NCBI RefSeq assembly: GCF_003054445.1 | Contig: NC_042508.1 | Coordinates: 744,001-808,000 of the forward strand | Origin: Pichia kudriavzevii | Taxonomy: Eukaryota > Ascomycota > Pichiomycetes > Pichiales > Pichiaceae | Reading direction: 5' to 3' | DNA: 64,000 nt | Shown here: positions 39,172 through 48,762 of the stretch, in pieces | How positions within the stretch are numbered: the stretch's first letter is position 1 | How the letters are laid out: each line of letters opens with the position of its first letter | Made by a program: the position numbers and the translations under genes | The notes under the pieces: model-generated | What the model saw: only the letters and a program-made list of their open reading frames with translations | What the model was told of the DNA's origin: nothing | Databases searched by the model: none

Positions 39172-42100
39172 ATGTTTTGGCGTAAACATTTAACAGTTCT
39201 CACTTGTCCGGGCTCTAGAATTGAATGTATAGGGGTTAGTCATACCAACGTTTTTAATCACAGATCATTTTGTTCTTTAAAACCAAATAAAAATAACAAA
39301 TCGGTTCACAAGAGTAATGAATCGTCAACAAAAGGACACGACAGCGTTCGTACAGACTTCAAAACCTCGATTATTATCCCATCAACGTCATTGAATATCG
39401 GGCTATTTGAGTTTAAAAAGCAATTTTCCCTTTTGAATGATGGTACGATACCATCACGGAAACTAGGTGAATTCAAAGAAAGTATAGATAAGTTAATATT
39501 ACAAGCAACATATGATATCGATCTGCAGTTGAGATCAATAAAACCAATTATAGTACATTCTTTATTAAATCTTCCAGATGATGATTTTGTTGAATTGCTG
39601 ATTTACCTACTGTCAAAAGGGATTACTATTTTGGATAATCAAGTATCATTGAGAGTTACAGAAATTATGAGATCGGGTAATTTAACACTTAAGTACAAAA
39701 TAATATTTGGAGTGTCAAAGAAAGACGTAAATTTATTATCTTTTAGGGCATCTTTACCCCCATTATATCGGAAAGTAATGCAAAAATCCTTCTCCCCTAA
39801 GGTTATTCAAAGCATTATCACAGATGTTTACCTCCCGCTCCGAGATAGATCCAAAATATTAGAGTATTTGGGAATATTGGAAGATATAATGGAAAACACC
39901 GAATATAAAAGGTTTGCGGATAGTGTTAAATGTGTGCTATTTGACCTGAAGATACCTATTGCAGCTTACAAAATGGAAAGTATATCTAATAACAAAAAAT
40001 TTGATGGTTTCCTTAAGTATCTCCTTTCGTTGCCGTCCACTTTATTAGATATTATGTTTGAAAAGTTTATCCTTTCAAATTTTGAAAAAGTTACCTCAAA
40101 GACTTTATTTCTTTATATATCTTTAGTTTATGGCGACGTATCAAAATGTTTTCCTTCATTAATTGGATATTCAGATATAGAATCTGTTAACTACGAAGGC
40201 CATAAAAGCAGATCTACAATAGCAAAAGATACACAACAAATACCAATCAATATATATTACTTATTTTTCCGGAAAACGATTTCAGAGCTTAGAGTTCAAG
40301 TTTTGAAGAATCTAATACATGATGTCTCTATTTTGGGGCCCACTAATGAAATAACAAAATGTTTCAATTTTGCGTTATTTGAATTAGCAATTGAACTCAA
40401 GGACACCAAGAAAAACTTCCATAACTATGCGATGGACTACCTATCTCATACAGATTTTAGACCTCCTAGATTTGCTGCTCTTCCCATTATCGACCTCAAA
40501 TCTTACTATTCCAATGACACCGCACAATTATTGAATATAATGGACACATATGGTAGTGACAGGTTTTTTACTCTAGATACAGACGACGTCAAAGAAATGT
40601 TTCAAGACCTTAGCAACCCAGAGAAAGACCAATTTATTCACATCTTAATGAAACATAAATTTAGTTTACCTGACGGTTCTATCATGGAACAATGGATCGA
40701 GGAAAAGCCCGAAAGGATACAGTATTTAGTACCAGATGATTGTGACGTTAATTCCATCAAGAAGATAATAAGTTTGCTAACACCCGTTCAAATGTTTAGA
40801 TTGATTACCAAGTATAATGAAAATTTTCCTAAACATACTGAAATTCTCAAGGTTTTGGAAAGTTTTAATTATAATATTGAATATCATTATGCAGCATTAT
40901 CAGCTTTGAAAATACCAAATGCAAAGGCATACACGCAACTCAAAACCTTATCTGACTACTTACACGCCGAACATCTCATAGATAAGGTCACTGAAGAACA
41001 GCGACTAAGACTTTACAATATTTTCATAAAAAACTGTATTCAATCGAACTTTGCATCTGGAATCATATGTGCATCGACAATAGTACCGAGTTATAGGGAC
41101 CAAACAGATACAATTGTTAAACTAACTTCCTATGTGAAACCTAAACGGTTGCTACCAGTCTCAGGAAAGCATAAACTACCTGTAGACATATTCATGGTAG
41201 CCTTAAAAAGCTCTCTACGAAATGCCGAATCAGATTTCAATATCATTTACTGGTATAAATTGTGCATGTCCTATGCAAGAAGCATAGAAAAAGTTGAAGA
41301 AAAGGTAAGATTTCGGCAAGAAGTGTTTGGATTGTTGCAGAGCGAGATCGTAACCAAAGGGTCAAGTCCCATGATACTTTACAAACTATATTCATATGCG
41401 GAGAGTGATGCATTCAGCCCAGATTGGAAATTAAAAGTAGATATGAGTGAAACTTTGGAAAAGTATTTTAAAGAGAGCTTACTGAAAAATGATAAAAAGT
41501 CCGAATATTCCATTGTCGAAACCCTTTCAACAGTTGCAAAATATGAATCTGACATCACACTTTCAGCTGACTTAATATCTTCACTATTTGGAAAAGTTCC
41601 TGACAAAGAAAAAATATTTTTTATTAAACTGTTGAGAAACATGTCACACACAGTTCCTTATGTTGAAAAAATTGGATCATTTCTTCACTCCGAATTTCGA
41701 AAAAAGAACCCTGATGTATACGACCTATTAGGCCTTGATATCTCTAATCCGTTGATTAATAGTCCCACAGCAAAGCGTACCAAGTGGATGAAGTTTGATA
41801 ATAGATATTTTTCTCCTTTAATCGAACAATTCATGCAACGCTTTATTAGTAAGGAAAAAAATATTTCTATCAAAGGTATGATGCAAGATTCGTTGGGATA
41901 TATGGACTACAGTAAAGATACAATAAAGTGCCTGAAGTTTTATGAACTGTATCATAGCGTTTTTACGTTCAGAGGGAAAACTTGCGACTTAAAAGGCTGT
42001 GATATTGATGAGTTTGTTTCTGAGTGCAAACAGGTATTTAATGGATCCGAAGACATACTTCCACCATATTTACTCGAACCATTTATGTTACATTTTCTAT

Positions 42101-42867
42101 ACACACGGAGCCTTTCGTATGATCTTCAAACAATGGTTAAAATGATATACATTATAAATAATGGTGATGCGAATTTCGGAAAAAGTGGACTTTGGAATAT
42201 AATTAATTCGGATGAAAAGCAACGTTTGGAAGCATATTTTACAGAGGTACCAAGGTGCTTTGATACTTTTGTTGAATCAAACGTCGTATTGTTATACAAT
42301 ATCCTATTTTCAATTTGCAAGAACTCACAAGATCTTTCCACTAGTGAGCTAATGTACATTATTGACTTTTCGGAATATTTATTGCGAAAGCCTTTTATGT
42401 CCAAAAAGGCGAAGTTCAACATTATGAATTGTGTTTTCATACTTGTTGGTAAACATTCGGATTTATTATCAATATTCTACAAGAGGATGATCACGATTCT
42501 CCCAGAGTATAAAGTTTCTAAACTTTTGATTACAGATCTTTTATATTCAGCCACTATGAATGACTTCGTAAACATAGACTCAATTCTGACGTATCTGATT
42601 AAAAGCAATGATAATGTGTTGATGAATCAGGCATGTGAATCAGTGATAAAAAGATTGATGGAAGAAGATCAAAACGTCATTGCACAGGAACTATATGTGA
42701 AGTACACACAACTAGTTCCTCGTTTCAAAATCAAAGACATAGATCAGAATATGTCTTGGGCAAAGGCAAGTAAGCCGAATATTCATGTCGATTCTGGTTC
42801 TGAGGTTAGTATGCAGATAAACAGGTTCAAAGTCAAACTATATGATTACGAGAAGCTAACCAAATGA
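39172..42867 (+). CDS. Very large predicted mitochondrial helical-repeat protein, unknown
   Basis: From the ATG at 39172 the protein has 1231 residues. The head (MFWRKHLTVLTCPGSRIEC and on to about residue 50) is basic and hydroxylated with no acidic run, as in a mitochondrial presequence. The rest is alpha-helical, rich in Leu, Lys, Ser and Tyr, with many short helix pairs but no classic PPR signature that I can fix. This resembles fast-evolving yeast mitochondrial RNA-binding factors such as translational activators, but that is inference from composition only. I see no enzymatic motif and do not recognise an orthologue. An alternative start at 39034 exists. The gene is convergent with the next membrane-protein gene (65 bp). 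Confidence 0.65.
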   Translation: MFWRKHLTVLTCPGSRIECIGVSHTNVFNHRSFCSLKPNKNNKSVHKSNESSTKGHDSVRTDFKTSIIIPSTSLNIGLFEFKKQFSLLNDGTIPSRKLGEFKESIDKLILQATYDIDLQLRSIKPIIVHSLLNLPDDDFVELLIYLLSKGITILDNQVSLRVTEIMRSGNLTLKYKIIFGVSKKDVNLLSFRASLPPLYRKVMQKSFSPKVIQSIITDVYLPLRDRSKILEYLGILEDIMENTEYKRFADSVKCVLFDLKIPIAAYKMESISNNKKFDGFLKYLLSLPSTLLDIMFEKFILSNFEKVTSKTLFLYISLVYGDVSKCFPSLIGYSDIESVNYEGHKSRSTIAKDTQQIPINIYYLFFRKTISELRVQVLKNLIHDVSILGPTNEITKCFNFALFELAIELKDTKKNFHNYAMDYLSHTDFRPPRFAALPIIDLKSYYSNDTAQLLNIMDTYGSDRFFTLDTDDVKEMFQDLSNPEKDQFIHILMKHKFSLPDGSIMEQWIEEKPERIQYLVPDDCDVNSIKKIISLLTPVQMFRLITKYNENFPKHTEILKVLESFNYNIEYHYAALSALKIPNAKAYTQLKTLSDYLHAEHLIDKVTEEQRLRLYNIFIKNCIQSNFASGIICASTIVPSYRDQTDTIVKLTSYVKPKRLLPVSGKHKLPVDIFMVALKSSLRNAESDFNIIYWYKLCMSYARSIEKVEEKVRFRQEVFGLLQSEIVTKGSSPMILYKLYSYAESDAFSPDWKLKVDMSETLEKYFKESLLKNDKKSEYSIVETLSTVAKYESDITLSADLISSLFGKVPDKEKIFFIKLLRNMSHTVPYVEKIGSFLHSEFRKKNPDVYDLLGLDISNPLINSPTAKRTKWMKFDNRYFSPLIEQFMQRFISKEKNISIKGMMQDSLGYMDYSKDTIKCLKFYELYHSVFTFRGKTCDLKGCDIDEFVSECKQVFNGSEDILPPYLLEPFMLHFLYTRSLSYDLQTMVKMIYIINNGDANFGKSGLWNIINSDEKQRLEAYFTEVPRCFDTFVESNVVLLYNILFSICKNSQDLSTSELMYIIDFSEYLLRKPFMSKKAKFNIMNCVFILVGKHSDLLSIFYKRMITILPEYKVSKLLITDLLYSATMNDFVNIDSILTYLIKSNDNVLMNQACESVIKRLMEEDQNVIAQELYVKYTQLVPRFKIKDIDQNMSWAKASKPNIHVDSGSEVSMQINRFKVKLYDYEKLTK

Positions 42868-42932
42868 TTCACAATACAATACATTATTTTTATTTATACA
42901 TGGGTAACTATGCTATATATGCGGGGTAATTT

Positions 42933-43997
42933 CTAGTAAAAAGCTTTTAGCAGTTGTTCTCTTGCTTGGATTGTCATTTCGTCAAATTCATTGCTCTTAC
43001 GCTTTTTATAATTTGTAGGGAGATTCAAATTCAAAGTTTTCGTAGTTTTGTGCCTTGCTTCTCGGCGACATTGAACTGGGGTCGAAAATTTATCTATCTT
43101 GATTTTTTCCCTTGCAAGTAAAGTGTCTAATTTCATTTCGAAGCTGTTTTTCCTAGAGGTTGGTGGTGTAATATCTGGTGTTTTGTTGTCCCATAATTCA
43201 TTCTCCGAAAATTTTTTGCTACCTAATGAATCAACTAGAGTAATTTCATCTTCGATATCTGTACTGTTAATACTACTGTTTGACATAGCAGAAGTAGCCG
43301 ACTTGTGAGGTATTTTTGTCGAACGACTCTGTTCTCTTGATAGGTTTTGTGAGAAAAACCACCCTGCAATTACAATAACCATAATGATAACAAAAGGAGC
43401 CTTGAATCCTCCATAATTAGTAGGTGTTTGCGTGATACGAACAGACTGGTTAGAATCCTTAAAGAATAAAGTATGTATAAGCTTGAATCCAATGAGAGAA
43501 TAAACAAGTGATGGTATATGAACTTTTAATGGCTTGCCTTCTGAGATTGTAATTTTGAAATGAAGATCTGAGTTCCAAAATCGTATGACTATACCTGTGA
43601 ATGCTTCTAGCAAACCCGCCAAGATTACCATAAGATCGGACTTTTCCTTATTATCCACACTAGAATTAATTGAAGGGTAAATCTCCTTCCCATTTCTTAG
43701 CACCAGTGGTTCATCCATGGGGTGCACATTCTGGTTATCCATCTTAACTTCGATTGCAACGTCATTCATGTGCCTTTTGCCTTCATTGCTGGAATCGGAA
43801 AATGAGTCTAGTGTTGGAATCAAGCCAAGATTTTTTTTGATTGGTATTAATTTTGCATTAGGATTTGTATGTGATCGAACTTTACGGGGAGTAGAAACAG
43901 GTGAAGAGGAGGTAATTGGAACCTCTGTTCGACGGATAGGTGATGATTCTCTTGTTCTGATCTTGTTGAACTTATCGAAGATCTTAGGAGCAGCCAT
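42933..43997 (-). CDS. Unknown integral membrane protein with phosphorylatable tails
   Basis: I do not recognise this 354-residue protein. The N-terminal 120 residues are basic and rich in S/T-P sites (ESSPIRRTE, SSPVSTPRKVR), which look like CDK targets. Three hydrophobic segments follow at about 122-140 (LMVILAGLLEAFTGIVIRF), 162-179 (SLVYSLIGFKLIHTLFF) and 201-216 (PFVIIMVIVIAGWFF). The C-terminal 130 residues are again polar and basic, with KKRKSNEFDEM. The pattern would suit a nuclear-envelope or ER protein regulated in the cell cycle. No catalytic motif is visible. Confidence 0.6.
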   Translation of the reverse strand: MAAPKIFDKFNKIRTRESSPIRRTEVPITSSSPVSTPRKVRSHTNPNAKLIPIKKNLGLIPTLDSFSDSSNEGKRHMNDVAIEVKMDNQNVHPMDEPLVLRNGKEIYPSINSSVDNKEKSDLMVILAGLLEAFTGIVIRFWNSDLHFKITISEGKPLKVHIPSLVYSLIGFKLIHTLFFKDSNQSVRITQTPTNYGGFKAPFVIIMVIVIAGWFFSQNLSREQSRSTKIPHKSATSAMSNSSINSTDIEDEITLVDSLGSKKFSENELWDNKTPDITPPTSRKNSFEMKLDTLLAREKIKIDKFSTPVQCRREARHKTTKTLNLNLPTNYKKRKSNEFDEMTIQAREQLLKAFY

Positions 43998-44482
43998 TGT
44001 TAGTAAAGTGATTGACTAGGAAAAAGGAGGGCGGATCTGATGATGCATTTGAATTCAAAAGCACAAGATTTATCTATCTATATAAGAGGATATATAAAGA
44101 TTATTACTGATCAAGGAGCCATTGAGAAGTCATACTCTCTTTCCCCCTCTCAAAGACGAGTATTATCTCGAAGTATAAACATTAAGAGGATAATTTGAAA
44201 CCAGCCACCAATCTCAATATTTTATTCCTATATGGGGAACTGTTTCGCTACTTCCACCTGAAAATCTGAGGATCAAGTACCTGAATTTGACCGGTGAGAG
44301 GAACAAACTTTTAATTATAATGCGCCGTAATATTTGAGATATACTCGTTAAGAACATTATAAAATGTATAAACAAGAATGTTTACATATTTGATATAACC
44401 AAGTTAAATAAGGGTAAGAATATAGTATAAATAAGTTAATTGAATAAAAGAATAATAAAATTAAACGTTATAATCAAAAAGC
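43998..44482 (-). other. Intergenic region, membrane-protein gene to ADP/ATP carrier
   Basis: These 485 bp hold the promoter of the minus-strand membrane-protein gene and the 3' flank of the carrier gene. The DNA is AT-rich, especially 44331-44460. I see nothing else in it. Confidence 0.35.
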
Positions 44483-45400
44483 TTATTTGAACTTCTTACC
44501 GAAAAGGATAACTTGTAATTGGTCGTACATGGAAATAACACCAGCACCTGCAACACCTCTCAAAATGTTAGCACCACAACCCTTGAACAAGGACTTGACA
44601 CCTTCCTTAGCAACAATTTGGGAGAAAGCATCGAAAGCACCCTTATACTTGACAGCTTGACCAGAAGTCATCATCATTCTTCTTCTAACGGTATCTAATG
44701 GGTAAGAAGCGGTGGAAGCACCGGTGGTGACGAGCCAACCTAACAAGAAAGCTGCAAGGAAGTTGTTTTCTAAAGAACCGGTTAAAAGAACTGGCTTTAA
44801 GGAATCAAACAAACCAAAGTACAAACCTCTGTAGACAACAATACCGACAACAGATGGCAAGAAACCTCTGTATAAACCTGCAATACCATCGGAAGCAATG
44901 GTCTTCTTGTAGACATCGAATAAACCATTGAATTGTCTTTCACCGTTACCCTTAGCAGCCTTTGCATCGTTAGCTAATCTAGTTCTAGCGTAATCTAAAG
45001 AGTAAACGAATAAAAGAGAAGTACCACCGGCTAAACCACCAGATGCCAAGTTACCTGCGAACCATTTCCAGTAACCTTCTTCCTTCTTGAAACCGAACAT
45101 CTTCTTGAACTTATCCTTGAAAGCAAAGTTTAATGCTTGGGTTGGGAAGTATCTGATAACGTTAGCAGTGTTACCTCTCCAGAAGGAAACAATACCTTCG
45201 TCCTTAGCAGTTCTAGAGAAACATTCGACAATACCATCGTACTTTCTTGCTAATCTGCCTTGCTTGATCATTTCATCTTGGTTTTGAATTAATAACTTGA
45301 CTCTTTCAATTGGAGCTGCTGCAGTCTTGGAAACTGCAGCGGAGACACCACCCATTAAGAAATCGGTCCAGAAGTTGGATTGGATCTTTTGTTCAGACAT
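44483..45400 (-). CDS. PET9: Mitochondrial ADP/ATP carrier
   Basis: The 305-residue protein has three mitochondrial-carrier repeats, each with the PxD/ExxR/K motif ([29 protein letters not shown]). The nucleotide-carrier signature RRRMMM is near residue 240, and [20 protein letters not shown] is the characteristic block of ADP/ATP translocases. It exchanges cytosolic ADP for matrix ATP across the inner membrane. Codon use is extremely biased, indicating high expression. S. cerevisiae has three paralogues (AAC1, PET9/AAC2, AAC3); I use PET9 for the main form and cannot exclude another copy elsewhere. Confidence 0.93.
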   Translation of the reverse strand: MSEQKIQSNFWTDFLMGGVSAAVSKTAAAPIERVKLLIQNQDEMIKQGRLARKYDGIVECFSRTAKDEGIVSFWRGNTANVIRYFPTQALNFAFKDKFKKMFGFKKEEGYWKWFAGNLASGGLAGGTSLLFVYSLDYARTRLANDAKAAKGNGERQFNGLFDVYKKTIASDGIAGLYRGFLPSVVGIVVYRGLYFGLFDSLKPVLLTGSLENNFLAAFLLGWLVTTGASTASYPLDTVRRRMMMTSGQAVKYKGAFDAFSQIVAKEGVKSLFKGCGANILRGVAGAGVISMYDQLQVILFGKKFK

Positions 45401-47270
45401 TGTTGGAATATTATATAGTTACTTGGTCTATGGAACTAAGGAACGAGAGATGAAGAAGAAAAAGAGAAGCAAAAAAGAAGAAAGAAAAACCTCAAGGAGT
45501 AAATCCAAATCTACACCTGAAATTTGACAAAAAGTGGACATCGGTGCTAATAAATAAACTCGCTCTCTCTCGGTTTTCGTAGTTTCCACCTTTTCAGTGT
45601 TGAAATTCAGCTTTTTTTTCCCCTCAATTGGAAAATTATAAACGCGTTCCCCATCCGTTAATGGCACGCTGTGCCCGGTTGGCAGACGCATACGCGCTCT
45701 CTCATTGGCCAGCAAGACAAGGCGAAATAAAAACAAAAAATGAAAAAAAAATTGACTTTCCGGGGGGGGGTTTCTTTTTTTTTTTTAAAGTTTCCCCGTT
45801 TTACACATTTTTTTCCCTCCTAGTTGGGCAACCCTCTCCTGTATCTTGTAGGGAAATACGAGCGAGCCGAGCCGATATGCACGGCTCATTTGCAGCACTG
45901 TTTATTAACTGTTTGCAAATTATGGGTCTTGTCCATTGTATACATACGCTCTAATACACATGTACAATTATGTGGGGAGGGGGTTATCTTGATTCCATCC
46001 CCTTTTACCTTGTTTCTAACTTGCTCTATGAGGGATGACGATTCGATGGTCAAAGGTCAAAGGTTGGATCCAACTTCAGCATCTCTGCTGAGTTGTCTGT
46101 CTACTGCCTAGAGCCACAGTGCTGAGATATTTGGAGTTGGCTCGGCTCCTCAGAGTCGGCTAGCGGCCGCTGTTTCCGGTTTTGTTGTAAACGCGGTTTT
46201 GCCTTTCCGGTAGTTGATCCGAGCAATAATAGAGACAGCCACCTCAGAGAACTGAGCAGTCTCTGATGAGATTGGAAACCTTCACCAACTAATGCCGCTC
46301 TGAATGCTGGTGGTTTGAAATTATATATATATATATAGAGCCAGAAAAGGTTGAAGTGATGCCTCTTCGAAAGAGTGCCCATACCCCTCCCTCTCCTTGC
46401 GGCGTTTTTGCTATCTGAAGCAGTTGCATGTGTTGGTAGATGTAAATCCGCAGATTGCCAACCCGATATCTCCCACGTACAACATAGGCACTCTTGGAAA
46501 TGAGGACGGTAACTGCAGCTCTGCAATGTATGTTGTGTTGCGTTCCCGCCTTAACAATCCAATACGTATACGAGGGGAACGTTTCCAGCCGCCAGAAAAT
46601 GTAAGAAGAGGAAACCCTAGCGGGTTATGCAATGTATCCAAGTACAACAGGAATTGGCTTGTCCATTACAAGGATTGACGAGGGACTTGGTGGTGGTGTG
46701 CTTAATATTTCTGTAGTGGTATATTGTAACCGCCTGGACGCTGTTACTGGATCAGTCGTGTCCCCCGCCCCCATTGAACGCAGCTACTAGCACGCATCCA
46801 AAGAAACCGCTTTACAATGAGACAGTAAAACTTAATCCAAAGTCCTGTTTGCATTGGCCCATTGTGGCACCGTCCTGTAGTAGTAAGACAGCGCATGAAA
46901 GAATAGGAAGAAAGAGACGTACACAGGAAAGAGAGTACATTTACCCTCCCGCTACAGGTGCATAGAAGCTACAGCGGCGTGCATCGTATACATAGTTGGT
47001 GATGAAGGTGGTGAAACATAAACCCTGACAAGTCCTGTTCTCCCCCTCCATGAACAAGAATGTTGGATCTGTTTCTCCAACTTCCAAATAGTTGAAATCC
47101 ACCAAACTTGGACCAGAGCGTCCACTGCCTTCGCAAACTCGTAATGTGAGAAATGAAAATCTTTTGTACTTAAAACACTTGGGTCGATAGAATTACAAAC
47201 AAGATTGATTATAATTAAAGAGGTAGTATATATATTTTATTCTTTACTTAAAGTAATATACCGATCTGAT
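45401..47270. other. 1.9-kb gene-free, GC-richer region upstream of the ADP/ATP carrier
   Basis: No convincing coding sequence is present. The open frames here (up to about 140 codons, for example 46101-46526 minus) have atypical composition and no recognisable domain. GC content is clearly above that of neighbouring intergenic DNA. Landmarks are a CCAAT box at 45704-45708, a G9 run (45762-45770) followed by a T12 run (45775-45786), a TA dinucleotide repeat (46322-46337) and several CGG-rich patches (46141-46215). The part near 45400 is surely the carrier promoter. The part near 47270 is the RPL16 3' flank. An unrecognised non-coding RNA in the middle cannot be ruled out. Confidence 0.5.
45704..45708 (-). 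promoter_or_regulatory. CCAAT box upstream of the ADP/ATP carrier
   Basis: CCAAT reads on the carrier's coding strand, about 305 bp before its ATG, in the context CTGGCCAATGAG. The Hap2/3/4/5 complex activates respiratory genes through such boxes in yeasts. Confidence 0.4.
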
Positions 47271-48255
47271 TTAGTAACCTAAAGCAGCTAATTTTTGAGA
47301 AGCTTCGGATTCTGCAACAGATGCCTTTGCAGCAGTCAACTTCTTTGCAGCAACTAACTTCTTTGCGTAGTATTCTGCTGCTCTTGCCTTTCTCTTGTCT
47401 TCTAAAGTAGAGACAATAGAATCGTATTTCCAACCAACAGAAGCAGATAACTTACCAAGAGTGGTGTATTTTCTACCTGGCTTTAATCTTAAAACTCTTA
47501 AAGCTTGAGGAACAACAATTCTCTTCTTCTTGTCGTATGGTGGTGGGACACCTTCGAAGACCTTTAATCTTTCTAAAGCTGCTGCACCTCTAGCAGTCTT
47601 GTGTGGAATCATACCTCTAACAGCCTTATAGAAGATTCTGGATGGAGCTCTGAAATGGAATTGACCTCTTCTGTGGTTGAAGTTGGTGGACTTTCTCAAG
47701 TAGTCGTGGTACTTTAATTTGTTTCTGAAAAATTCACCAGAGACGTTCATTTCTTCACATCTGACAACAACAATCTTTTGACCATTTAAAAGTTCCTTAG
47801 CAACAATAGATGCTAATCTACCTAATAAATGACCCTTACCTATAACATTAAATAAACAATATCATGTTAGTATTTATTCCACTGTGAAAAATCCTCGTGG
47901 TAATTTAAGAAAGATTATTGCATTCTGAAGAGTACTCATGTACTCAATAATGGCATTTTTTTGTTTACTTCAACCATTCTAGATGGAATAGCCCGTTAAA
48001 ACTCATAAAGTGATAGACTAATCTACTTTTACTAGCACAGTACCACATTCATAAATGGTACTCCATGTTTGAATTGTGCTTCAACTTTGGAAAGCCAAAT
48101 CGATGGCCTAGTTTTATGGTTTCACTTGTTTTTCCATTTCTTTCTCTTTCTCTTTTTCTATTTCTTTTGTTTCTTTGAAGTCTCTTAAATCACGACAATT
48201 TAATAATAGAATCATACATACCGTCAACGACAACAACTGGTTGGAATTCGCTCAT
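47271..48255 (-). CDS. RPL16: Ribosomal protein uL13 (Rpl16), two exons
   Basis: Exon 1 is 48255-48222 (34 nt, [11 protein letters not shown] plus one base) and exon 2 is 47839-47271. The split codon joins to GGT, giving ...[16 protein letters not shown], the start of uL13. The product is 200 residues, against 199 in S. cerevisiae, and continues with [39 protein letters not shown] and [18 protein letters not shown] to the C-terminal KLAALGY. It is a large-subunit ribosomal protein. A reading frame confined to exon 2 would start at an internal Met and lose the first 40 or so residues. Codon use is strongly biased. Confidence 0.95.
47840..48221 (-). other. RPL16: Spliceosomal intron of RPL16
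   Basis: The 382-nt intron has the donor GTATGT at 48221, an exact TACTAAC branch site at 47872-47866, and an acceptor TATAG ending at 47840, about 27 nt after the branch. Long 5'-proximal introns like this are usual in yeast RP genes. Confidence 0.93.
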
Positions 48256-48762
48256 TTTGTTTGAGTTATTGAATGTGTCTACAGAACAAACAGTAAAACC
48301 TTTTAATCACAACTTCCACAAACTGAATTTTCAATATAACAAATCTTTCAATCAAATGAGAAAATTGACCACCATCCACCTCCAAGCTCTCACACACAAA
48401 GGGATCCCCTCGGTGTCTCTCTCCAAGGGGGAGCCCAGGAGGAGGAGCGAGGGGCAAGGGATCGGGCAACCCGCCCTCGGTTCCTCCCAAACAGGGAGTC
48501 GCTTCAGCAGACGGCGCGCACTAAACACAATATGTGCGGTGCGCGGGTGTCATTGGGTAGGCTGCCTAGGATGGCAGTCACACATGTCTAATTTAACATA
48601 CGGGGCTACTAATTAGGAAATTTGATACGTTAATTTGATGATATGGGGGCTCAGCAAAAAATGGGAAAGATTGAGGGAATTGTTTGAATACTTTGACCTA
48701 ATTTACAGAAAAAACACGATAAGATAAGCATGGGGAGACTCGGAACTCACTTATATAGGAGA
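48256..48762 (-). promoter_or_regulatory. RPL16 promoter region
   Basis: These 507 bp lie upstream of RPL16 and downstream of the spliced RecA-like gene, both on the minus strand. The part at 48400-48600 is GC-rich, with purine-rich repeats such as GGAGGAGGAG (48439-48448 region). It contains the GCGCACCGCAC element on the gene strand (48544-48534), 279 bp before the RPL16 ATG. No gene is visible. Confidence 0.5.
48534..48544 (-). promoter_or_regulatory. GCGCACCGCAC element shared with RPS7 promoter
   Basis: The minus strand reads GCGCACCGCAC, identical to 37944-37954 upstream of RPS7. The flanking bases differ between the two places, so this is a conserved site and not a duplicated stretch. 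Confidence 0.4.

Noticed and set aside
46101-46526. 141-codon open frame on the minus strand in the GC-rich gap.
   Set aside because: The composition is Cys- and Arg-rich and unlike its neighbours, it contains a TA-repeat-encoded IYIYIYN stretch, and no domain is recognisable. GC-rich DNA gives long chance frames.
46397-46678. 93-codon plus-strand frame in the GC-rich gap with protein-like composition.
   Set aside because: It opens with TTG, its first ATG is in the middle, and no family is recognisable. It may be a decayed gene, but the evidence is too weak.
46999-47028. Box-C-like GTGATGA and box-D-like CTGA, as a possible C/D snoRNA.
   Set aside because: The spacing is only about 20 nt with no terminal stem; C/D snoRNAs need roughly 70-100 nt.
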